Notes: a model not told the origin generated them from the sequence alone. Positions 49,124-58,434 are shown, counted from the first letter of the stretch. The stretch is 64,000 nucleotides of DNA from Asticcacaulis sp. AND118 (GCF_020535245.1 NZ_CP084910.1:2394501-2458500); one strand, 5' to 3'. A program made the numbers and translations.

Positions 49124-51340
49124 ATGAAGACCTCATATCTCAGGGCTTGCAGCGGATTGACGCTCGCGCTGATTGCCGGAACGTGTATGGCTCAGACGCC
49201 ATCGCCTGCACCGTCCCCCGCACCGAAGGCCGTCTATAGCTGGACCCATGTCGACATCCGCGGCGGCGGCTTCGTGCCCGGCGTGGTGTTCCATCCGACG
49301 CAGCCAGGCCTCCTCTACGCCCGCACCGACATCGGCGGGGCCTATCGCTATGACGGCGCGGCCGACCGCTGGGTGCCCCTGCTCGATTTTCTGGGGCACG
49401 ACGACGCCATGCTCAACGGCGTGCTGTCGATCGGGCTCGATCCGCAAAACCCCGATCGGCTCTATCTGGCCTGCGGCGAATATACCGCCGACACCCCTTG
49501 GAATCGCAAGGCGGCGCTTCTGATCTCGAACGACCGCGGGCGCACTTTCGACAAGGTGGAACTGCCTTTCTATCTGGGCGGTAATGAGGATGGCCGTTCG
49601 ACGGGCGAGCGTTTGCAGGTCGATCCCCACCTCGGTTCGACCCTGTTTCTCGGCACGTCGAAGACCGGGCTGTGGACCTCGGCCGATGCCGGTCGCAACT
49701 GGTCGAAGACCGCCCTGCCCGCCAGCCACATCCTGTTCGTCCTGTTCGCCCCCGGCGGTAAGGCAGGCAGCGCCACCTCAACCGTCTATGCCGGGGTCGA
49801 GGATCGCGACGGCAAGAGCCTCTACGTTTCCGAAGATGCGGGCAAGAGCTGGAGCCCGGTCAAGGGCGCACCAAGGGGCCTGATGCCGCATCACGGCGAA
49901 TTCGGCGCGGACGGGCGGCTGTATCTGACCTTCGGCAATAATCTCGGCCCCAACGGCGTCACCGACGGCGCCGTCAAGACCTACGACCCGGCCAAAGGCG
50001 ACTGGAGCGACATCACGCCGCTCAAACCCGGATCGGAAACCTTCGGCTATGCCGGCCTGTCGCTCGACCGCCGCACGCCCGGCGTTATGGTGGTGTCGAC
50101 CCTGAACCGCTGGGGATCGGGCGACGAGATTTTCCGCTCGGCCGACTATGGGAAGTCGTGGTCTCCCGTCAGCAAGCGCTCGCACTTCCATACCGAAGAC
50201 GCGCCGTGGCTGCTGCCTTTCGCGGGTGGCGCGCACGACCGCATCGGCCACTGGATCGGCGATATCGATATCGACCCGTTCGACTCCGACCGCGTCTTCT
50301 ACGTCACGGGTTATGGACTGTGGGAGAACCGCACCTTCGGCGATAGCAAGGCCCCGCTGCACTGGCTATTCACCAATGCGGGCCTTGAGGAAACCGCGAC
50401 GCTCGAACTGATCTCGCCGCCGCAGGGTGCACCGCTTATCAGCGCGCTGGGCGATATTGGCGGCCTCCGCCACGACGACCTGTTCTCGGTGAAGAACTCG
50501 ACCTATTTCGTACCCAACGGCACGACCACGCGCGGGCTCGACTTTGCCGAACTGAAGCCCGACATTGTGGTGCGCACCTCGGACAAGCACCCCTACGGCT
50601 ACTATTCGCTGGACGGCGGCAAAAGCTGGGCGGGCTTTGCCTCGGCCCCGCCGACCATCGTCGATCCGCAGGGCCACGGCGTCATGACCATGGGCATCGC
50701 CATCAATGCCGACGGCACGCGCCTGATGTGGATTCCGGCGAAGTCCGAGCCCTACGTCTCCAGTGACATGGGCCGGACCTGGGTCAAATCGCAGGGTGCG
50801 CCGGTCAATACCGACAACCACCTCTATCCGGTATCGGACCGCGTCAATCCCAACCGCTTCTACCTCTACGACAACCGCAAAAAGACCGTCCACTATTCCG
50901 AGGACGGCGGGGCGACCTTCCGCACCGGGTCGACCAGCGTGCCCGACTGGGGCAGCCGGATGCGCGCCACGCCGGGTCAGGAAGGCCATCTGTGGCTGGG
51001 CGGCTGGAACGGGCTGAACGTCTCCGATGACGGCGGCAGGACCTTTTCCAGCGTGCCGGGCTTTCAGCAGGTGTGGGGCGTCACCTTCGGCAAGCCTGCC
51101 CCGAACGAGACCTATCCGACGATCTTCGTCTGGGGCAAGAGCGGCGACAAGGAAGGCGTCTACATGTCGCCCGACCTCGGCTCACGCTGGATCAAACTGA
51201 CCACCCATGCCCAGACCTTCGGTAATATCAGCGTCATGACCGGCGATCCGCGCGTCTTCGGTCGGGTCTATCTGGGGATGGGCGGTCGTGGCATCATGGT
51301 CGGCGAGTTCAAACTGAAAAACACGGAGGCCGCGCAATGA
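49124..51340 (+). CDS. GH74 endo-xyloglucanase
   Basis: A 738-residue secreted glycosidase with signal peptide (residues 1-24, ending CMAQ) and a proline-rich linker, then two tandem seven-bladed propellers typical of GH74. The catalytic aspartates fit D69 in ARTDIGGAYRYD and D380 in GDIDIDP. Asp-box blades (S-x-D-x-G-x-T-W types such as SNDRGRTF, SADAGRNW, SDDGGRTF) recur throughout. GH74 enzymes cut the glucan backbone of xyloglucan. The ATG has AGGGAAG 7 bases upstream. It leads a four-gene secreted-enzyme operon whose next gene overlaps its stop by 4 bases. Confidence 0.92.
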   Translation: MKTSYLRACSGLTLALIAGTCMAQTPSPAPSPAPKAVYSWTHVDIRGGGFVPGVVFHPTQPGLLYARTDIGGAYRYDGAADRWVPLLDFLGHDDAMLNGVLSIGLDPQNPDRLYLACGEYTADTPWNRKAALLISNDRGRTFDKVELPFYLGGNEDGRSTGERLQVDPHLGSTLFLGTSKTGLWTSADAGRNWSKTALPASHILFVLFAPGGKAGSATSTVYAGVEDRDGKSLYVSEDAGKSWSPVKGAPRGLMPHHGEFGADGRLYLTFGNNLGPNGVTDGAVKTYDPAKGDWSDITPLKPGSETFGYAGLSLDRRTPGVMVVSTLNRWGSGDEIFRSADYGKSWSPVSKRSHFHTEDAPWLLPFAGGAHDRIGHWIGDIDIDPFDSDRVFYVTGYGLWENRTFGDSKAPLHWLFTNAGLEETATLELISPPQGAPLISALGDIGGLRHDDLFSVKNSTYFVPNGTTTRGLDFAELKPDIVVRTSDKHPYGYYSLDGGKSWAGFASAPPTIVDPQGHGVMTMGIAINADGTRLMWIPAKSEPYVSSDMGRTWVKSQGAPVNTDNHLYPVSDRVNPNRFYLYDNRKKTVHYSEDGGATFRTGSTSVPDWGSRMRATPGQEGHLWLGGWNGLNVSDDGGRTFSSVPGFQQVWGVTFGKPAPNETYPTIFVWGKSGDKEGVYMSPDLGSRWIKLTTHAQTFGNISVMTGDPRVFGRVYLGMGGRGIMVGEFKLKNTEAAQ

Positions 51341-53268
51341 GACTGGCATCACTTCTTCTGACGACCGGCCTGCTGGCCCTGCCGCTGACCGCCGAAGCCG
51401 CGCCGCGTTTCGCGGCCATCTTCGGCGACCATGCCGTGCTGCAACGCGATGCGCCGGTGCGCGTTTGGGGTTGGGCGGAAAACGGGGAAGCGGTCACGGT
51501 GAGCCTCGCCGGCCAGAGCGTGACCGCCACCGCCGATGCTTCCGGTCGCTGGGAAGCCACCCTCCCCGCTGTGCCCGCCGGCGGACCTTACGACCTGAGC
51601 CTGTCGGGTGGCGCGACTCTCAAGGACATTCTGGTCGGCGACGTCTTCCTCTGTTCGGGGCAATCGAACATGGAGTTCCCGACGAAATACGCCAACAACG
51701 CCTATAACGAGATCCTCAACTCGGCCAATGACCGTCTGCGTTTCGTCACCATCGAAAGGGACGCACAACCGGGCGGAGCCCTGCGCGACCTGCCCAAGGC
51801 CCTGGCCTGGCGTGCGGTGGGACCGGAGACCACCGGCGACACCTCGGCGGTCTGTTACTACATGGCCAAGGCGCTGCAGAAACAGACCGGCGCGCCCGTG
51901 GGTATGATCAACTCCTCCTGGGGCGGAACCATGATCCAGTCGTGGCTCAGCCAGCTGACCCTACGCGGTCTGAAGACCTACGGTCCTGGCCTCGCCACGC
52001 TGAAAACCTACGCCAACGATCCCGCAGCCGCGCGTAAAGTCTGGCAAAAGGTCACGCAGGACTGGTGGGACGCGCACGAACCGCAAGCGGGGGAAAAGCG
52101 TCAGTGGGCGGGCCTCGCCTACGACGACCGCGACTGGAAGACCATCGACACAACGACGTTCTGGGAAGAGGCCGACGATGCGGCTTTGAAAGGCTTCGAC
52201 GGCGTGGTGTGGTATCGCACCGAAATCACCCTGACCGCTGCTCAGGCCAAGGCTGCCAATGCCATTACCCTGGGAGCCATCGACGACGCCGACACCACCT
52301 TCATCAATGGCAAGGCCATCGGCTCCGACGAAGGGTGGAATACGCCACGTCACTATGAGATTCCCAAGGGCCTGCTCAAGGCCGGGCGCAATATCATCGC
52401 CATTCGCGCCGTCGATACGGGCGGCGGTGGCGGCATGTGGGGTGACCCCAAGCCCCGTGGGATCCACCTCAGCGACGGCAAAATTATTCAAATTCCGGAA
52501 AAATGGAAATATAAGATTTCCACGTCCATTTCCGGCTTGACCGACATACCCTCGACGCCGTGGCTGCCGACCTCCGGACTGGCGACACTTTATAATGGCA
52601 TGATCGCGCCTATCGCTCCCTATACGCTGAAAGGCGTCGCCTGGTATCAGGGGGAGGCCAATGTCGCCAATGCCACCGAATACAGCCGCCTGCTGCCCGC
52701 CCTGTTCGCCGACTGGCGACAAAGCTTCAAACTGCCGGACCTGCCGGTCGTCGTGGTGCAACTGGCCAATTTCGGCCCGGTGGGCATGCAACCGACGGAC
52801 TCGTCGTGGGCAGCTTTGCGCGAATCCCAGCGCCTCAGCGTCAATGCCGACGCGAAGACCGCGCTGGCCGTCAGCATCGACTTCGGCGACCGCTCCGACA
52901 TCCACCCGACGCAGAAAAAAGTCGTCGGTGAGCGTGTGGCGCTGGGGATGCGCAAGGCGGCCTATGGTGAGGCCGTCGCCCTGTCGCCGGAGCCGGTTTC
53001 GGCCACGCACCGGGGTGAGGACGTGGTGATTCGTTTCCGCGATACGGGCGGCAAGCTCCTGACCTATTCGTCGGCACAGGCCATCGGATTCGAGGTCTGC
53101 GACGCGACCTGCCGCTACGCTGTGGCCACGGTCGAAGGCGATACGGTCGTGATCAAGGGCGCAACAACAGCCACCCGGATTCGCTACGCCTGGGCGGATT
53201 CGCCCTACGTCAATCTTTACAGCGCCGGAGACCTGCCGGTTGCGCCGTTCCAGTTGGAGGTGAAATAG
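51337..53268 (+). CDS. SGNH sialate O-acetylesterase-type esterase
   Basis: A 643-residue secreted esterase with signal peptide MRLASLLLTTGLLALPLTAE. The nucleophile elbow FLCSGQSNMEF contains S110; AWYQGEANV and the DIHPTQKK (catalytic Asp-His) region complete the SGNH pattern, and a jelly-roll insert (around residues 240-370, with GVVWYRTEITL and NIIAIRAVDTGGGGGMWG) is typical of sialate O-acetylesterase relatives. In xyloglucan loci of Xanthomonas such enzymes remove acetyl groups from galactose, which fits this position between GH74 and GH43. Start overlaps the GH74 stop (ATGA). Confidence 0.88.
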   Translation: MRLASLLLTTGLLALPLTAEAAPRFAAIFGDHAVLQRDAPVRVWGWAENGEAVTVSLAGQSVTATADASGRWEATLPAVPAGGPYDLSLSGGATLKDILVGDVFLCSGQSNMEFPTKYANNAYNEILNSANDRLRFVTIERDAQPGGALRDLPKALAWRAVGPETTGDTSAVCYYMAKALQKQTGAPVGMINSSWGGTMIQSWLSQLTLRGLKTYGPGLATLKTYANDPAAARKVWQKVTQDWWDAHEPQAGEKRQWAGLAYDDRDWKTIDTTTFWEEADDAALKGFDGVVWYRTEITLTAAQAKAANAITLGAIDDADTTFINGKAIGSDEGWNTPRHYEIPKGLLKAGRNIIAIRAVDTGGGGGMWGDPKPRGIHLSDGKIIQIPEKWKYKISTSISGLTDIPSTPWLPTSGLATLYNGMIAPIAPYTLKGVAWYQGEANVANATEYSRLLPALFADWRQSFKLPDLPVVVVQLANFGPVGMQPTDSSWAALRESQRLSVNADAKTALAVSIDFGDRSDIHPTQKKVVGERVALGMRKAAYGEAVALSPEPVSATHRGEDVVIRFRDTGGKLLTYSSAQAIGFEVCDATCRYAVATVEGDTVVIKGATTATRIRYAWADSPYVNLYSAGDLPVAPFQLEVK

Positions 53269-53280
53269 AAGGAACCTCCC

Positions 53281-54327
53281 ATGACCACGCGCCGCACCCT
53301 GCTCAACATGACTGCCGCCCTTGCCGTTTCGGGGGTATCCCTGAGCGCGGGCGATTCGGCGCGCGCCGATGATCAGGCTACCCTCACCCTGCCGAATATG
53401 CCCCTGCACGATCCCTGGATCGTCGCGGACAAGGCAACCCGGACCTATCATCTCTTCACCTCGAACCGCGAGCGCCTGAGCGGTCAGCCGGGCATCGGCG
53501 TCATGGCCTATCGCAGCCGCGACCTGAAACACTGGACCAAGCCGCATCGCGTCTTTGCCCTGCCCCAAGGTGTGTGGGCCGATGGCGGCGGCTGGGCCCC
53601 GGAGGTCCATCAATGGCAGGGCCGCTGGTATCTGTTCGTCACCGTCCACAACGAAAAGATGCCCCTGCCGGTCGGTGCTTCGGGGCAAGCCAACTATCGG
53701 CGGGCCACGGTTCTGGCCGTCGCCGACACGCCGGAAGGGCCGTTCACCCTGGTGCGCAATGGTGAACCCGTCGCCCCGAAGGCACTGATGACGCTCGACG
53801 GCACGCTCTATGCCGATCCCGCCGGTCAGCCATGGATGGTCTATGCCCACGAATGGATCCAGACCGGCGTCGGCACCATGGAGGCCCTGCCGCTCAATCC
53901 CGACCTGTCGGCCAAGGGCCCGCCGCGTCTGCTCTTCAAAGGTTCGGACTCGCCATGGGCTGTGCCGCAGCAGGGTCAGAATATCGTCACCGACGGTCCT
54001 CAGCTTTACCGCACCTCCGGCGGCGCGTTGATGATGCTGTGGTCGAGCTGGGGCGCCGACGGCTACATCCAGACCCTCGCCCGTTCGGCGTCCGGCGACC
54101 TGTTCGGCCCGTGGGAGCAATTGCCCATGTGGCTCGGCAAGGGTTCCGGCCACGGCATGCTGTTTCACACCTTCGATGGTCAGCTCATGCTGATCGTCCA
54201 TCGCCCGTTCAAGAATGCGCGCGGCTACCTCTACGAGGTCCGCGACACCGGCCCCTCGCTGGAACTGGTGCGTCAGCGCACCGACCTCGATTTCGACGCC
54301 ACCCCCCTTCCGCCATTTAAGCCCTAA
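53281..54327 (+). CDS. GH43-family glycosidase
   Basis: A 348-residue five-bladed-propeller glycosidase of family GH43. After an exported N-terminus (MTTRRTLLNMTAALAVSG, a twin-arginine-like signal) come the catalytic base region LHDPWIVAD (D44), DLKHWTKPHRVF, WAPEVHQWQGRWYLFV and a middle DGTLYADPAGQPWMVYAHEW. GH43 enzymes remove alpha-L-arabinofuranose or beta-D-xylose. Some plant xyloglucans carry arabinose, so arabinofuranosidase or xylosidase activity would fit the operon. It starts 12 bases after the esterase with AAGGA upstream. Confidence 0.85.
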   Translation: MTTRRTLLNMTAALAVSGVSLSAGDSARADDQATLTLPNMPLHDPWIVADKATRTYHLFTSNRERLSGQPGIGVMAYRSRDLKHWTKPHRVFALPQGVWADGGGWAPEVHQWQGRWYLFVTVHNEKMPLPVGASGQANYRRATVLAVADTPEGPFTLVRNGEPVAPKALMTLDGTLYADPAGQPWMVYAHEWIQTGVGTMEALPLNPDLSAKGPPRLLFKGSDSPWAVPQQGQNIVTDGPQLYRTSGGALMMLWSSWGADGYIQTLARSASGDLFGPWEQLPMWLGKGSGHGMLFHTFDGQLMLIVHRPFKNARGYLYEVRDTGPSLELVRQRTDLDFDATPLPPFKP

Positions 54328-54336
54328 AGGATTCTC

Positions 54337-55977
54337 ATGCGTCCCACCCGACGTCAGATACTCGGTTCCGCCGCCGTGATCGGAAGCTCAGCTTTTGGGG
54401 GCGGCGCTCCTGCCGCTTCCGCCGCACCCGCCCCGTTCAAAGCGAGCTGGGAGTCGCTGGGCGAGACCTATCAGACGCCGGACTGGTTCAAGGACGCCAA
54501 ATTAGGACTATGGTCGCATTGGGGGCCCCAATGCGTGCCGGAGGCCGGCGACTGGTACGGTCGCCAGATGTATATTCAGGGCAATCCCTACTACGACATC
54601 CACGTCGAAAAGTACGGCCACCCGGCGCATCACGGCTTCATGGAGATCATCGGCAACTGGAAGGTGACCGAGTGGGACGCCGAGGGCCAGATGGCCCTCT
54701 ATAAGGCCGCCGGGGCCAAATACTTCGTGTCGATGGCCAACCACCACGACAATCTCGACATGTACGATTCGAAGTTCCACAAGTGGAACACGCTAAACGT
54801 CGGGCCGAAGATGGATATTGTCGGGCGCTGGGCCAAGCTGGCGCGCGAGGCCGGGATGCGCTTCGGCGTGTCGAACCATGCCGCCCACGCCTGGCACTGG
54901 TGGCAGACCGCCTATGGCTACGACGCCGAAGGGCCGATGCGCGGCGTTCGTTACGATGCGGCGCGCCTGAAAAAGGCAGACGGCAAGGGTCTGTGGTGGG
55001 AGGGTCTCGACCCGCAGGAACTGTACACCGGCCCGGCCGGCGACATGGTGCCACCTGACGGCCTGAGCACGATCAAGGCGATGCAGGCCTATCACGACCA
55101 GCATTCCGGTCAGTGGCTCGAAACCTCGCCCAACGCCTGGTATGCGAAACAGTGGCTACTGCGTCAGAACGACCTGATCGACAAGTACAAGCCTGACTTC
55201 GTCTATTTCGACAATTACGGCCTGCCGCTGGAACAGGCGGGGCTGGACGCCACGGCCTATTTCTACAACCAGAACCGCAAATGGCATGGCGGCAAGCTGG
55301 AGGCCGTCGTCACCGGCAAGAAGCTCGACGCCAAGCAGAAGCGCGCCATTGTCGACGATGTCGAGCGCGGCTTCTCGGATTCCTTGCGCGCCGAATACTG
55401 GCAGACCTGCACCTGCATCGGCAACTGGCACTACGACCGTGGGCTTTACGACCGCAATGGCTACAAGACGGCCAAGGACGTCATCCAGCGCCTGGCCGAC
55501 GTGGTGTCGAAGAACGGCAACATGCTGCTGTCCATCCCTCAGCGCGGCAATGGCGCGATCGATGAGAAGGAAGTGAAAATCCTGCAGGACATGGGGGCGT
55601 GGATGGCCGTCAATGGCGAAGCCATCTTCGGCACCCGCGTCTGGTCGATCTATGGCGAAGGCCCGGCGCGCTTCACCGAAGGCATGCAGAATGAGCAGGC
55701 GCAGAAGGGCTTCACCCACGAAGACATCCGCTACACCACCAAAGGCGATGTCCTCTATGCCTTGGGTCAGGACTGGCCCAACAGCGGTTATATAAGCCTG
55801 ACCGCGCTGGCCGCAGGTTCGCCGCAGCGCAAGGGCACGATCGAACGCGTCGAGCTTCTGGGGCATGGCCAACCGCTCAGTTTCGGGCTGTCGGTCAACG
55901 GGCTGAATGTGAAGCTGCCCGATACGCGCCCGGCCTTCACGCCGGTACTGAAAATCATGGGGTCGGGGATAATATAA
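54337..55977 (+). CDS. GH29 alpha-L-fucosidase
   Basis: A 546-residue exported alpha-L-fucosidase. The N-terminus MRPTRRQILGSAAVIG contains a twin-arginine motif. The body matches GH29: WFKDAKLGLWSHWGPQ, AAGAKYFVSMANHHDN, the nucleophile D292 in FVYFDNYGLP and a later SKNGNMLLSIPQRGNG. It would release L-fucose from fucosylated xyloglucan side chains; the fucose could then enter through the transporter at 32861. It begins 9 bases after GH43. A small hairpin follows the stop (55981-56005) and may end the transcript. Confidence 0.93.
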   Translation: MRPTRRQILGSAAVIGSSAFGGGAPAASAAPAPFKASWESLGETYQTPDWFKDAKLGLWSHWGPQCVPEAGDWYGRQMYIQGNPYYDIHVEKYGHPAHHGFMEIIGNWKVTEWDAEGQMALYKAAGAKYFVSMANHHDNLDMYDSKFHKWNTLNVGPKMDIVGRWAKLAREAGMRFGVSNHAAHAWHWWQTAYGYDAEGPMRGVRYDAARLKKADGKGLWWEGLDPQELYTGPAGDMVPPDGLSTIKAMQAYHDQHSGQWLETSPNAWYAKQWLLRQNDLIDKYKPDFVYFDNYGLPLEQAGLDATAYFYNQNRKWHGGKLEAVVTGKKLDAKQKRAIVDDVERGFSDSLRAEYWQTCTCIGNWHYDRGLYDRNGYKTAKDVIQRLADVVSKNGNMLLSIPQRGNGAIDEKEVKILQDMGAWMAVNGEAIFGTRVWSIYGEGPARFTEGMQNEQAQKGFTHEDIRYTTKGDVLYALGQDWPNSGYISLTALAAGSPQRKGTIERVELLGHGQPLSFGLSVNGLNVKLPDTRPAFTPVLKIMGSGII

Positions 55978-55980
55978 ATC

Positions 55981-56005
55981 CCCTCTCCCGTTTGCGGGAG
56001 AAGGG
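55981..56005. repeat. Short hairpin after the fucosidase gene
   Basis: CCCTCTCCCG / CGGGAGAAGGG pair around TTTG. It resembles the arms of the 14222-14349 element and could terminate or protect the 3' end of the secreted-enzyme transcript. Confidence 0.6.
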
Positions 56006-56012
56006 TATTTCA

Positions 56013-56204
56013 TTAAAAATTCGGATACTGGAACACCAACTGATTCGTCTTCACGTCATAGATGCGCGTTTGGGTCGCGCCATGCCAGCGGCCATGCGCG
56101 GGCAGATGAGTCTTGGCGTGATCGATCGCCAGCGCCAGATCGGAGCCCCACGGCACCGAGGTCACCTCGGCCTCTTCGGCGTTCAGAAAGAAAATTCGAT
56201 ACAT
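56013..56204 (-). CDS. Small protein of unknown function
   Basis: A 63-residue reading frame starting MYRIFFLNAEEAEVTSVPWG and ending QLVFQYPNF. A good ribosome binding site (AGGGAGA) lies 4 bases before the ATG, and the amino-acid mix is natural, so I think it is real. No domain or membrane segment is evident; it looks like a compact alpha/beta peptide. It lies downstream of the cold-shock gene, past that gene's terminator. Confidence 0.6.
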   Translation of the reverse strand: MYRIFFLNAEEAEVTSVPWGSDLALAIDHAKTHLPAHGRWHGATQTRIYDVKTNQLVFQYPNF

Positions 56205-56254
56205 AGGCTCTCCCTAACGCGACCCTTGCGAGTCTTCTGAGCCCCCCGATATGC

Positions 56255-56295
56255 GTAATAAAAAAGGCCGGCCCGTTGAGGCCGACCTTTTCGCT
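56255..56295 (-). terminator. Terminator of the cold-shock gene
   Basis: In the minus direction the stem AAAAGGTCGGCC / GGCCGGCCTTTT has a six-base loop and is followed by TTATTA. It lies 25-58 bases after the cold-shock stop. Confidence 0.85.
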
Positions 56296-56319
56296 TAAAA
56301 GGCGCAAATGCGCCAATTA

Positions 56320-56529
56320 TTAGGCGTTTTCAAGCTTTTCAGCCGACATCTTGCCCGAGCGGTTGTCGCGAGCCAGTTCGTACGAAACCTTCTGACCTTC
56401 GTTCAGACCACGCATACCGGCACGTTCGACGGCCGAGATGTGAACGAAAACGTCGGCGCCGCCGTCATCCGGAGCAATAAAACCGAAACCCTTGGTGGAA
56501 TTGAACCACTTAACCGTACCTGCGCTCAT
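56320..56529 (-). CDS. cspA: Cold-shock protein
   Basis: A 69-residue single cold-shock domain. The RNA-binding motifs KGFGFI and VFVHI and the start [17 protein letters not shown] are diagnostic. It binds single-stranded nucleic acids and helps RNA stay unfolded at low temperature or in stationary phase. I use the ATG at 56529 for the standard family N-terminus, with AAAGGG 9 bases upstream; another in-frame ATG lies five codons earlier. The long AT-rich leader upstream is typical for this family. Confidence 0.95.
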   Translation of the reverse strand: MSAGTVKWFNSTKGFGFIAPDDGGADVFVHISAVERAGMRGLNEGQKVSYELARDNRSGKMSAEKLENA

Positions 56530-56890
56530 GATGAACCCTTTCAAAGTAGGTGTTTATACGCACACGAACACAATATCCGTGTACCTCGCTTAAAATTTGA
56601 ATGGAAGGTTCGCCCGGCGCATCGCTGTGGATGCAAAACAAATCCGCCGAAATTATAAATCGATGCGCACCCTATACATGCAGGGCGCCTTTATTGTCAA
56701 ATTAAAGCGCTATAAAATTTCTGTTATTGAAAGAATTATACATGGCGCGCCCGCCGGAGCAGGCATCAACGCGTCTTACAAACCGAGGGAAATCGTGAAA
56801 GGAATCTTTACGATTCTTCATTGACCCGGAAGAGGCAAATCCCTATGTGTCCAGCCGTTTATCCGCAGCCCTGCGATCTTATCTTTGCCG
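56530..56890. other. AT-rich gap between cspA and carA
   Basis: No convincing gene is seen. The AT-rich part (about 56640-56830) should contain the cspA leader and promoter on the minus strand and the carA promoter on the plus strand. A small plus-strand reading frame at 56597-56824 has no ribosome binding site. Confidence 0.5.
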
Positions 56891-56932
56891 CGCATCCACA
56901 CCCGAAAACCGCTGCACATTTTTCGGGATGCG
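56891..56932. repeat. Alphaproteobacterial palindromic intergenic motif, copy 3
   Basis: CGCATCC ... CCGAAAACCGCTGCAC ... TTTTTCGGGATGCG is an imperfect palindrome like the copies at 3352 and 15407. It ends 9 bases before the AGGAG of carA, so it lies in the carA leader and could influence translation. Confidence 0.7.
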
Positions 56933-56951
56933 CTCTGAACAGGAGTTTTCC

Positions 56952-58124
56952 ATGACTGATCTTCTTCCCGGCGTTACGGGGGTTCTGGTTCTGGCCGACG
57001 GCACCGTGTTTCAGGGCATAGGCTGCGGCGCGACCGGCGATGTGCTGGGCGAGGTCTGCTTCAACACGGCCATGACCGGCTATCAGGAAATCCTCACCGA
57101 TCCGTCCTACATGGATCAGATCGTCGCCTTCACCTTCCCGCACGTCGGCAATGTCGGCGTCAATCCGGAAGATGTCGAGCAACTGGGTGACGATCCGAAA
57201 CGTGCGGCCAGGGGCGCGATCTTCCGCGACCTGCCGACCCCGCCGGCCAACTGGCGCTCGGCCATGAGCTTCGACGACTGGATGAAGTCGCGCGGCGTGG
57301 TGGGCCTCGCCGGCATCGACACCCGCGCCCTGACCAAGCGCATCCGCGAAAAGGGCATGCCGCACGGCGTTATCGCCCACAGCCCGGAAGGCAGGTTCGA
57401 CATCGCCGCCCTGACGCAGAAGGCTGCCGAATGGAAGGGCCTCGTCGGGCTCGACCTTGCCGTCGACGCCACCTCGGCGCAGTCGGGCACCTGGACGTCG
57501 GACCTGTGGAAGTGGGCCGAAGGTCACAAGGACGGGCAAAAGACGGACTTCAACGTCGTCGTCATCGACTACGGCGTGAAGCAGAACATCCTGCGCGCCC
57601 TGATCAGCGTCGGCGCGACGGTGAAGATCGTTCCGGCCCAGACTTCGGCGGAAGAGATTCTCGCGCTTAAGCCCGATGGCGTGCTGCTGTCGAACGGTCC
57701 GGGCGACCCCGCCGCCACCGGTGCATACGCCGTGCCCGAAATCCGCAAACTGGTCGATGCCGGCCTGCCGGTGTTCGGCATCTGCCTCGGCCACCAGATG
57801 CTGGCCCTCGCTCTGGGCGCGAAGACCGTCAAGATGGAACAGGGCCACCACGGCGCCAACCACCCGGTCAAGGACGTCACGACGAACAAGGTCGAGATCG
57901 TGTCGATGAACCACGGCTTTGCGGTCGATCGCGCCTCGCTGCCCGCAGGTGTAGTCGAAACCCATGTCTCGCTGTTTGACGGCACCAACTGCGGCATCGC
58001 CCTGGCCAACAAGCCGGTCTTCTCGGTGCAGCACCACCCCGAAGCCTCGCCCGGTCCGGTCGATTCGCTCTACCTGTTCGAGCGCTTCGCCCAGTATATG
58101 CGCGACGCCAAGGTCGCGGCCTGA
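56952..58124 (+). CDS. carA: Carbamoyl-phosphate synthase small subunit
   Basis: A 390-residue glutamine amidotransferase subunit. The N-terminal domain has [15 protein letters not shown] and [16 protein letters not shown]; the class I amidotransferase domain has [22 protein letters not shown], the catalytic cysteine in FGICLGHQM and the histidine of [12 protein letters not shown]. It supplies ammonia from glutamine to CarB for arginine and pyrimidine synthesis. AGGAG lies 7 bases before the ATG. It is separated from carB by about 1.9 kb holding three unrelated genes. Confidence 0.97.
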   Translation: MTDLLPGVTGVLVLADGTVFQGIGCGATGDVLGEVCFNTAMTGYQEILTDPSYMDQIVAFTFPHVGNVGVNPEDVEQLGDDPKRAARGAIFRDLPTPPANWRSAMSFDDWMKSRGVVGLAGIDTRALTKRIREKGMPHGVIAHSPEGRFDIAALTQKAAEWKGLVGLDLAVDATSAQSGTWTSDLWKWAEGHKDGQKTDFNVVVIDYGVKQNILRALISVGATVKIVPAQTSAEEILALKPDGVLLSNGPGDPAATGAYAVPEIRKLVDAGLPVFGICLGHQMLALALGAKTVKMEQGHHGANHPVKDVTTNKVEIVSMNHGFAVDRASLPAGVVETHVSLFDGTNCGIALANKPVFSVQHHPEASPGPVDSLYLFERFAQYMRDAKVAA

Positions 58125-58128
58125 TCAT

Positions 58129-58434
58129 TTGGACGCCTTTGAGCTAAAATTATGCAGGTTGTGCATTTCAGAAGATCATCAGGAGCGAAATACTCTCGCC
58201 ATTGATCTTCTGGATGCCGCCTTGACAGCTCCCGAAAAGTCAACGGTGCTGCTGCCTGCTCTCTTTAAAGCGATAACAGTTCACGACTTTCAACAAATCG
58301 GCACCTTGGTTTGGTGTGCAGGCCATTTTGATTGTTCTGCCTATCTAGCTGAACTCCATGAAATCGTACTGCGCGGAAGTTTTGAAGCGTCGGAGACCGC
58401 GAAGCAAATACTCGCAGACCTATCCATTTCCTAA
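58129..58434 (+). CDS. AT-richer orphan reading frame, possibly truncated
   Basis: An open frame just after carA reads FELKLCRLCISEDHQERN, then LLDAALTAPEKSTVLLPALF and ends AKQILADLSIS. Helical, leucine-rich segments suggest a small alpha-solenoid, similar in feel to immunity-type proteins, but I do not recognise it. There is no ATG; possible starts are TTG at 58129 or 58159, with no clear ribosome binding site. The base composition is clearly AT-richer than the neighbours. It may be the 3' remnant of an acquired gene or a real small gene with a rare start. Confidence 0.4.
   Translation: MDAFELKLCRLCISEDHQERNTLAIDLLDAALTAPEKSTVLLPALFKAITVHDFQQIGTLVWCAGHFDCSAYLAELHEIVLRGSFEASETAKQILADLSIS

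Noticed and set aside
56597-56824. 75-codon frame between cspA and carA
   Set aside because: No ribosome binding site, AT-rich leader DNA and no recognisable features.
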